DNA of 64,000 nucleotides from Bimuria novae-zelandiae CBS 107.79 (lineage: Eukaryota; Ascomycota; Dothideomycetes; Pleosporales; Didymosphaeriaceae), in assembly GCA_010015655.1 (NCBI GenBank), contig ML976698.1, forward strand, positions 300,282-364,281, given 5' to 3'. Each line of letters begins with the position of its first letter. The first letter of the stretch is position 1. The notes under the pieces were generated by a model. The model was not told where the DNA came from. It saw only the letters and a program-made list of their open reading frames with translations, and searched no databases. Both the position numbers and the translations under genes were made by a program. Below are positions 56,043 through 64,000 of the stretch, one piece after another.

Positions 56043-58893
56043 GTATAATTAGTATATATAAACAAAGTATTAGTAATAACAGGATTTACGCTATATTATA
56101 AAAACTACTGAAGATAGCTATGTCTCTAATTAGATATTTCCTATGATTATTAGGGTAAAAGAGGTTATCAGCATAGCAGAAAACTTAAAGAAAACATATA
56201 AATAACTCTAAGAGAATCTTAAGAAAGCTTAATAGTAAAATATTTCTTATACTAACAAAAAATAGCACCTTAGCTAAAGGGTATAAAATATATTTGCTTA
56301 TAAAAAATATTTATACCCAGAAGTAGAAGCACATAAAATTGGATTATGTTAAAATTAGACTATTATTTACTTTGAAATAAATATCACTAGTTAACTACTA
56401 ATTAGAACTACTACTAGACGCTAAAATACAAATTATATTTTATAAATACTAATTAGAATCTACAGAGCCTAAAACACTAGTTAAAACCCCCTTCTATTAC
56501 TAGCTAGAGGAAGAAACGAGTTTAAAATGAAATAAATACTATAATATGAAAATTAGCTATAAATATTTCTTATTACATAGAAAGGTTACTCACATAGCGA
56601 GAACACCTAAGAACGAAAAGAAAACCTATATAACTATTAATAGAAAATCTAGGAGTATCATTACGTACATATATTTAGGATGATAATTAAAATAAAGAAT
56701 TCTCCCAGAAATTATTATAGAAACCCTTAAAAGCATCCTAGGTAGCGGGTGTTAAGAAAGGACCTAAAGAAGTCTCTCCTGATATAGGCAAAAGCTCTCA
56801 TTCCTTGTATAACTTAGCTTTCTCTATATTTTACTCTTTTATTACTATTATGTACCCCGCACGCTTATTTAATAAATTTATTTACTAAAGTAAGTAATCT
56901 TTACGCACCTAATTAATACGTAACTTTTCTGGTAACTTTTTATAGATTTCAAATATAACTCCTTACTTTTACTTTAATATTTTTATTTATAAACGTAACC
57001 CCTCTTTTTTTGCAAGTAAGCGCTGAACTTAGAAGAAAAACTTAGACGTTGCAGCGCTGCCCGCCATGTACACATTTACTATAATTTCCTAACTAAACGT
57101 AGATCTTCTAAATATAATCGTAATAGGCACACGTTAAACATTTCTTTGCTATAACTTTACTAAACGAGTTAATAAAGGAGGATAAGAGATATTGATAGTA
57201 GGTACTAGAATAGGTAGTTATTTAGGTATAGCGCAGGCTAGGCTAATACTACTTATAATATAGAGTACTAAACGTTATAAACTAAGGAAGCTAGCCGCGT
57301 TATATAATCTAAGAATAAATTATAAGGAACAAGTATAATAATATTAAGATCTTAGTTATTAATAACACTAGGAGTCCCTCTATTATAGTTATTACTAGGC
57401 TAATAATATGCAACTACAAAACTAGTCTTAAAACTTAATAAGTTTAATTAAAGTGCATAGTCGATCGGTAATTAACTTACGTATATAGGAACTTAAAGGT
57501 AGGCTTTTATTTTCGTGTTTAACCTGTTTATTAATCTATTATTTAGATTTAACTTAGGCTCTTCTTAATTTAATTATAACCTACCTTATTATTAATACGT
57601 AAGTATTCTTAATACGCGCAAGCTATTAATACCTCGTTACTAGCTTATAGTGCTTTTACCTAAAAACTAACTCTTATCTCTCTAAGGGCAGCTATCTTAT
57701 TGGGTTTTAATAGGCACCTTAATAAAGGCAAAGGTAGAGAATATTATTACTTAAAAAAAGTTATGTAGTAGCTAGATAAGGAACTATATTAAAATAGGGC
57801 AGGAGTAGATACTAATTAGCAGGCTTTAATACGTCATAGCTACTATAAGAAGACTAGTCATAACTCCCAAATATAGAAGATAGATACTATAAATACTAAA
57901 TTTATTTTATTATCTTATTACATTATTAAGATAGGTTACTATAAAGATATAAAAAGTTGGTAGGGGAGGCGGCTCGCATCTATAGACGGTTCGCTTATTA
58001 ACTACGTTATTTTACTTAAATAAGTACTTTTTTGGTAAGATGGAATAAAAAATAAAGTATTTATATTATAAATCTTATAAATAATATAACGCGGTTTATT
58101 AGCACTTATATTACTTTTCCCCACTATCACACCTCCTAACTTTAATACGTAATTTCTCTATAATAAGAAACAGAAGCTTAATTAAAAAAAGCTAAAATAA
58201 TCCTAGCTATTAATACAATTTAATTATTTAAGAAAATATGCATGCGACTCGTAGCCTAGCTTTATAATATATTATTTTCCTCTCTTTATAATAGAATAGC
58301 GGGCGCGACGCTGGTAAAATAATTTTAATTAAAAATATATATTTTAAATATAATTAAAGAGAGTGTTTTTATTAAATATATTTTAGACCTAGATAATTAA
58401 GGATTTCTTCCAAAAATTAAAGATAAAAAAGATATAGCTAACTATATCCTTACGTCGCGTAGAGCGCGACGCGTTGGCAAGCTCTAGGCGCATTACTTCG
58501 TAAAACGCACCCTAGCTTGTAATAAACATAAAAGCCAAGTATGGCATACAAGATAGCAACACGTAGAACATTAATGAAATAGACTTTATAATAGGCATTA
58601 TCTGCGACTATATAGCAATAACTTAGTCTAATTAAAAGGGCAAAGGTAAGAAAGTATAGCTAAGTAATTAAAAATATAGTATAATAATTATTTACGTTAA
58701 TAAAAAGGATTATAATATTTCTTTATTTTTAGTTATATAAGGCTTATACTACCTTACTAATTAGTATGCTAGGAATAGTATACTAGGCTCTTAGATAATT
58801 AAACCTATAAAATATAAGTAGATAAATAATAAGACTAGCTTAAAATAAATTAAATATTTTAATAGGTATACTAAAAGTTTAATAAAAGGCATA
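56043..58893. other. AT-rich, RIP-like repeat DNA, unassigned
   Basis: No open frame and no confident homology. It probably belongs to a larger degraded element that continues between and beyond the Fot1-like copy and MITE to its right. Confidence 0.4.
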
Positions 58894-58895
58894 TA

Positions 58896-60744
58896 ACGTA
58901 TTCTATATACGAGCGGCGCACCCGGGCGAGCGGCGCACTTTTGCTAAGCCTACATTACTTAATAATTAACACATAATAGCCTAACACTATAGTAGTTAAC
59001 TTATTTTAAAGGAAGCCTAAGTTTAGCTTATTATATAATTTATTTTATAGAATTAAATTTAGTTAGTTTGACACACTATTACTATATATAATATACCTAA
59101 AACTATAATTTACTATAGACGCGCTAGTGTCCTCCTACGTAATAAAATTTAACTAAACTTAATATAGCTTATAAAGTTAAAAGAGGAGATAATTATTTAG
59201 TATATTTTAGATCTTACTAAGTAAGGATACAATATAATTCTTATATAGATTTAAAATATAGTAGATACTTTACTAGCTACACATGGCTAAGGCTAAATTA
59301 GTGAAAACTAGTTATTTAGCTTTATTACGCGTATACCTAAGCTTATAATATAGTTTAATTATAAACTAAACTACGTAAGGGTGCTATATAATGATCCTAC
59401 TATTATATTAGACTAGTTTTAATTTATATAAAATATAAAAGCGAAGTATACTATACAGGATAAAAATATATAAAACTTTAATAAGTCTAGTTTTATAATA
59501 GGCATAATTTTAATAAGCTAAAAAGTTATTACTAGCTCTAAAAGGCGTAGGAGGCTAATATAGGTATATATAAGTAATAAAAAGTAAATATTAGTAGCGC
59601 GGGGTAAAAGATCTTATCCTTTATTATTTTTTAAGTAAAAATATACTTTACTAGCTAGTATACTAAAAATAACCTATCTCCCTAATAAGGAATTATAGTT
59701 TTTAAAAATAATTAAATAATAAATAAGCTTAAAGTTGCGTAGATCAAGCACTTTAACGTGTATATAAAGTGCTATATACGGGGCACCCACAGGCTGCTTA
59801 TTCTAGATAGCTACGAAAGCTACAGCTCTGTTGCTTTTAAGCAGTATTACAAGGATAACAAGATTATTTGTCTCTATATGCCACCGCACTCATCGCACAT
59901 CCTATAGCCACTAGATATAGGTTGTTTTTCGCTAATAAAGAAGGCGTACGTACGCTAAGTTAAGCAACTTATATAAAGTTATATTAACTATATTACTAAA
60001 ACTAAATCCCTACTTGCGTTTATTAACACGATTAACGCGTTAATTAATAAAAAATAAATTAAAGAAGATTTTTAAAGTACTCGCATAGTACTCTTTAACT
60101 TATAATTAGTATTAAATTAATTAAATATTTAGATAAAAACGCTACTAACTCTCCTAGTTATACTTATTTTATAGTAATTAAAAATACTTAGTAATACGTA
60201 TAAAATTAAGAAATAATTTACTTTAGTATTAAAAAAGTTTTTAAATACTATTTATAGCTTCTTAATACTAGTAAAAGAAATATTATTATTATTTATAAAA
60301 GTCGTATAAAAGATAGCACATAAGTTTAAAATAATAAAGGTATATATTAAGGAGCTTAAGAAGGTAAATATAGTTTATATAAAGCGGAAATCACGTAAAA
60401 GGACACATATACTGACTAGAGGAACACAACTTACTGTAGAAGGACTATTGCTAGCAGCTACAAAAGAGCATCCTCCAAAGAGGCAGCGCTTATAAGCAGG
60501 TAGGAAAGATAGTAGAGAGAGTAGCACGCAGCGCTAATAGCTTTATAGTAAGTATAATAAGCTAGGATATAACGTATAAACCTGCGAAAAGGCTAAAAGG
60601 CTATTTTGTAAATTAGATATTACTTTTAGTAGCTTATTCTTATATAGTGCTAATAGTAATAGCGATAATTAAGAAGTATAAGTTGGTGTTGCTAAGAAAA
60701 AGTGCGCCGGTCGCCCGGGTGCGCCGCTTGCATGTGGAATACGT
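58896..60744 (+). mobile_element. Fot1/pogo-like DNA transposon, complete but RIP-mutated
   Basis: The ends are ACGTATTCTATATACGAGCG and, in reverse complement, ACGTATTCCACATGCAAGCG. TA lies on both sides (58894-58895, 60745-60746). Two 17-bp units (ACGAGCGGCGCACCCGG, GCGAGCGGCGCACTTTT) sit in each end. In the interior at 59740-59930 the transposase is readable: KHFNVYIKCYIRGTHRLLIL, then DSYES, VAFKQYYKDNKIICLYMPPH, SSHIL and PLDIG, the DDE_1 block typical of Fot1. Length 1849 bp fits the family. Confidence 0.9.
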
Positions 60745-60746
60745 TA

Positions 60747-61742
60747 CACGTAGATAAAACAATACTGTATAAACTACTAATCCTTCTAAAACGGCCCTAA
60801 TTAACTTTAATATACTACCTAAATAGTATTCTTTAAAAAGCCTATAGTAGCTTTTTAGTGTTTTAGTGCTAGCAGCCTATCCCGCGAGATAATTAAGAAG
60901 TAGAATATAAAATATTATAACCTTAGCTACTAGTGCCATTATAACGTGGCACGATACACACGTGCACCCTACTATTATAATTATAAAAAAAAACTTAGTA
61001 CGCACGAATGCCTAATAGAAGATAATAACGCTTATAAGTAATAACACCTTAATTACTATAGCTTATACGCCATAGATTACTCTACCTACTTAATAAAATC
61101 TAGGTAGGTAAATAATTATATTATCTAACTAACACACCACGAACTCGTAATACTATAATATACTAAATAGAAGGCTTTTAACTAGTTATATAATTTATAG
61201 CTTTAACCAAAATTTACTGTAATAGGCTACGCCTAGTTGTTGCCTTAGACCCTTAACCCTTAGTTATATAAACTCTAAAAATATATGTTTAATGCCTCAA
61301 ACTTAACTTTAGACTTTTTATTAAATTTACAAGTATTCTTTTCGCACCTTTAGCTACTTAAGCATTTAGCCCTTTATATTAAATTTAATTACTTCTACTT
61401 ATTATAGGAGAAGTAGATTTTAAATATAATTATAAACTAAAGCTATAAAGTAGCATAACAAAGTTAAAGAACTTATATAAATAACTAATATAAAGGCGAC
61501 GCTTAGACCTATAAAGAGATAAACCCCTCCTTAGAAAGCTATTAAAAAGACGTTTTAATAAATACTTAACGCTAGCAAGACTATGCTTACTAAATAAAAA
61601 AGTTATAAAAATAAAAATAGGACTTTTAGTAAAATATTTATATTTTAGCGCGAATAATCATGAGTAGCGAGCTATTAACTTTAAAAAAGTAACAATTAGG
61701 GAGACAAAATGATACTCTTCTTATTTATAACTAAACTCTAAG
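60747..61742. other. AT-rich degraded repeat DNA
   Basis: Fragments such as YYYNYKKKLSTHECLIEDNN suggest an old protein-coding transposon, but I cannot name it. No intact gene. Confidence 0.35.
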
Positions 61743-61744
61743 TA

Positions 61745-62246
61745 ACGTACTTCACAAGCGAGCGACTCACGCAAGCGAGCGACTCACGCAAGCGAGCGAC
61801 TCACGCAAGCGAGCGACTCACGCAAGCGAGCGACTCACGCAAACGAGCGACTCACTCTATTTTGCTAAGAAAATCGTGATTTTTCCACCTCTATAACTTC
61901 TTTAATACATAATAATAAATTTTATAAAGGTATATACTTGGCTACACTAAGATATAAAATCTATATTTAAGATTTCTAAGCTCCAGCCTAAAGGGGTTAG
62001 ACGTTATTTAAGATTTACTAAATTATAGGAGGCTTTTAGCCCCAAAATTTTATATCTTGGACACGATAAGTACTAGAGTTATAAGAATCTAATAGATTAA
62101 TTATTATATATATAATATTACTATGTAAAAGATTTAAAATTTATTATTAAGTATTAGGGAAGTTATAGCGGTATAAAAATTACAAATTTCTTAATAAAAT
62201 AGAGTAAGCTACTTGCTTGTGTGAGTCGCTCGCTTGTAAAGTACGT
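61745..62246. mobile_element. MITE with expanded 17-bp terminal repeats, 502 bp
   Basis: The ends ACGTACTTCACAAGCGAGCG and ACGTACTTTACAAGCGAGCG (reverse complement) have TA outside both (61743-61744, 62247-62248). Next to the repeats comes TCTATTTT, as in the MITE at 17514. The interior is AT-rich and non-coding. Confidence 0.88.
61754..61855. repeat. 17-bp tandem repeat, six units, inside the MITE left end
   Basis: Six units of GCAAGCGAGCGACTCAC (first begins AC; last has one G-to-A change). The right end of the same MITE has only two units, and so does each end of the MITE at 17514. Confidence 0.95.
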
Positions 62247-62248
62247 TA

Positions 62249-63573
62249 TTAGGAGTTAACGAGAATAAAATATAGTAATTTCTAAGTAAAGTTAAAATAC
62301 TTATTAATCTCTAAGACAACTTTTAGACTCTACTATAAGGAATAAAAGGACAAAAAAAAGCGCTAAAAACCCCTAATAATATAATATTACCTTCAAAAGA
62401 TAAGAGGTATAAATTAGCTATTAAAAGTAGACTAATAAATACAGTTACTAAAGAGATTAATAGTAATATAATATAAACTTTTAAAAGACAGGGACCACCT
62501 TAAAAAATTTACCTAAATATATTATTCGTTGATTTATAAGACGTATAGCGATGGTGAAAATTATGTACCTAGACTACTACCTAAAATATACTAAAGTTAA
62601 CCTCTAGAAGTTACTAAACTATAACTTTTATAACTACTTAGCTAAAAAAAATTGCGCGTAACTATTTACTTATAATATAATAAGGGAACTAGAAGCTTTA
62701 TAACTTTAATTTTAACATTAATAACTACTTTGTTAAAGCTAAAGAGTATAGTTAGGAAATTTTAAAATATATATATTATTAAAGCCTTCGTAATAACTTA
62801 TAGGATTAAATAGCTATAGTAGATATAAGTAATAATTAGGACCTATAATAAGTTTAAAAAAGAGTTAATACGGTTAAAAACCCCTTTTTTTAAATTAATA
62901 ATTACTAAAGTTCTTCGCTAAGAGCGAGACGGTAGATAAGGTAAATTAAAAACCTATTTAAGCTAACTTTATAAGGATATTAAGCTAATAAAGCTAACAT
63001 AGAAGACACTAAGTAGTAAATAGAGCTATAAGATATAGGTCTAGTAATATTTAGAAATAAGCCATGTGGGTGGCACGCGAGGTAATAGAAACCCGTTAAA
63101 AAATAGTTCTTATTTTTATTATATAAATATAGGACACTACGTAAAGTAGTGTAAATTTTTACTTATAATAAAGCTAGTATACGTTTGCGCCGCTACACCT
63201 ACTACTAAAAAATTCTTTAATAAAGAGTTTAATATAGCTTTTATTAATTTAGAAAACTAGATCCTTTTAGTAATAGTCGCCGCTAATAGGCAAAGAAAGA
63301 AAAGGGTAAAAAATAATTTTTAATAACTTTTAAAGACTATAGCTAAACTTAATACTAGTAATAGTATACTTACTTATTAAGAACATTATATTTATATTAA
63401 CACTAATTAATTTAGGTTATTAACCTTTAGATTTATATTAAAAACATTTATAATAAAACCCTACCTATAGCGTAAGAACCTACTGTATTTATAAGAGGTT
63501 ATTAGTATTATAGGCAGGCGACTCTTCGTACGTAAAGTAGTCTAATTATAAATAAATACATTAATAATAGCTA
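62249..63573. other. AT-rich degraded repeat DNA
   Basis: RIP-like composition, no open frame, no recognisable fragment. Confidence 0.4.
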
Positions 63574-63575
63574 TA

Positions 63576-64000
63576 ACGTATTCCACAAGCGAGCTGCGCA
63601 CCCAAGCGAGCTGCGCGCTTTTGCCAAGCCCACACCAACTTACAATGAACGTATAATAGCTTAACAAAATAATAGTCAATCTGCTTCGCACGAAGCAAAT
63701 ATATAGCTTACCTTATAATTTATTTTAAATTACTAAATCTAGTTAGTCTAACGCGCTGCTACCACGTATAATACGCCTAAATCTACGCTACGTAATAGAC
63801 GCGCTAGCGTCCTTCTACGAGCTAAAATATAATTAAACTTAATAAAACTTATAAAGTTAAAGAAGGAGATAATTATCTAATATATCCTAGATTTTACTAA
63901 GTAAGGATACCCTATAATCCTTATGCAGGTTTAAGATATAGTAGATACTTTACTTACTACGCGCGGCTAGGGCAAGATTAGTAAAAATTAGCTAGTAAAC
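63576..64000 (+). mobile_element. Fot1/pogo-like element, 5' end only (runs off the window)
   Basis: It starts ACGTATTCCACAAGCGAGCT after TA (63574-63575), with the twin 17-bp units AAGCGAGCTGCGCACCC and AAGCGAGCTGCGCGCTT. From 63720 it aligns with the element at 58896 and, inverted, with the right part of the element ending at 56040. It is less mutated than the 58896 copy. Confidence 0.85.

Noticed and set aside
61754..61855. CRISPR-like array
   Set aside because: Units are directly tandem without spacers and lie in a transposon terminus of a eukaryotic genome.

Overview
The window is nuclear DNA of a filamentous ascomycete (Pezizomycotina; a Dothideomycete-like genome is my inference, no species is claimed). 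The evidence is short GT-AG introns of 46-70 nt with CTAAC-like branch sites, fungal-only families (DUF3723, 3CxxC zinc finger, small BTB proteins, Crypton-type recombinase), and long AT-rich tracts where transposon reading frames are riddled with TAA/TAG stops. The stops sit where CAA, CAG or TGG would fit, the signature of repeat-induced point mutation (RIP, C:G to T:A, mainly at CpA).

Layout. 1-4.5 kb: a multidomain gene (SAM methyltransferase, FAD-linked oxidase, phosphomevalonate-kinase-like P-loop kinase, phosphoribosyltransferase), broken by one stop and one frameshift, tail to tail with a GTP cyclohydrolase I gene with two introns. This looks like a small biosynthetic locus for a GTP-derived metabolite. 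7.7-9.7 kb: a BTB gene with two introns converges on a C2H2/3CxxC zinc-finger gene. 10.3-17.5 kb: a Tc1/mariner element split by a Copia retrotransposon (224-bp LTRs, 5-bp target duplication), followed by a MITE. 20.9-22.2 kb: a second mariner. 23.6-27.8 kb: an unknown gene interrupted by a 3.1-kb hAT element with an 8-bp target duplication. 27.9-31.6 kb: a NADAR pseudogene and a secreted Lys/Thr-rich protein gene. 32.2-36.6 kb: a BTB pseudogene and a divergent DUF3723/pseudokinase pair, each with one disabling mutation.

36.6-64 kb is almost entirely nested transposons: a hAT-like element; a 7.3-kb composite with 30-bp terminal inverted repeats that holds a Crypton-type tyrosine recombinase gene and two Fot1/pogo elements; a Ty3/gypsy element (214-bp LTRs, 5-bp target duplication) inside another Fot1-like element; further Fot1-like copies and a MITE sharing their termini.

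Host genes next to the repeats usually carry a single disabling lesion in an otherwise sensible frame, so the locus looks like an accessory region in recent decay. Intact-looking genes are GTP cyclohydrolase I, the first BTB gene, the zinc-finger gene and the secreted protein gene, provided the splice models below are right.
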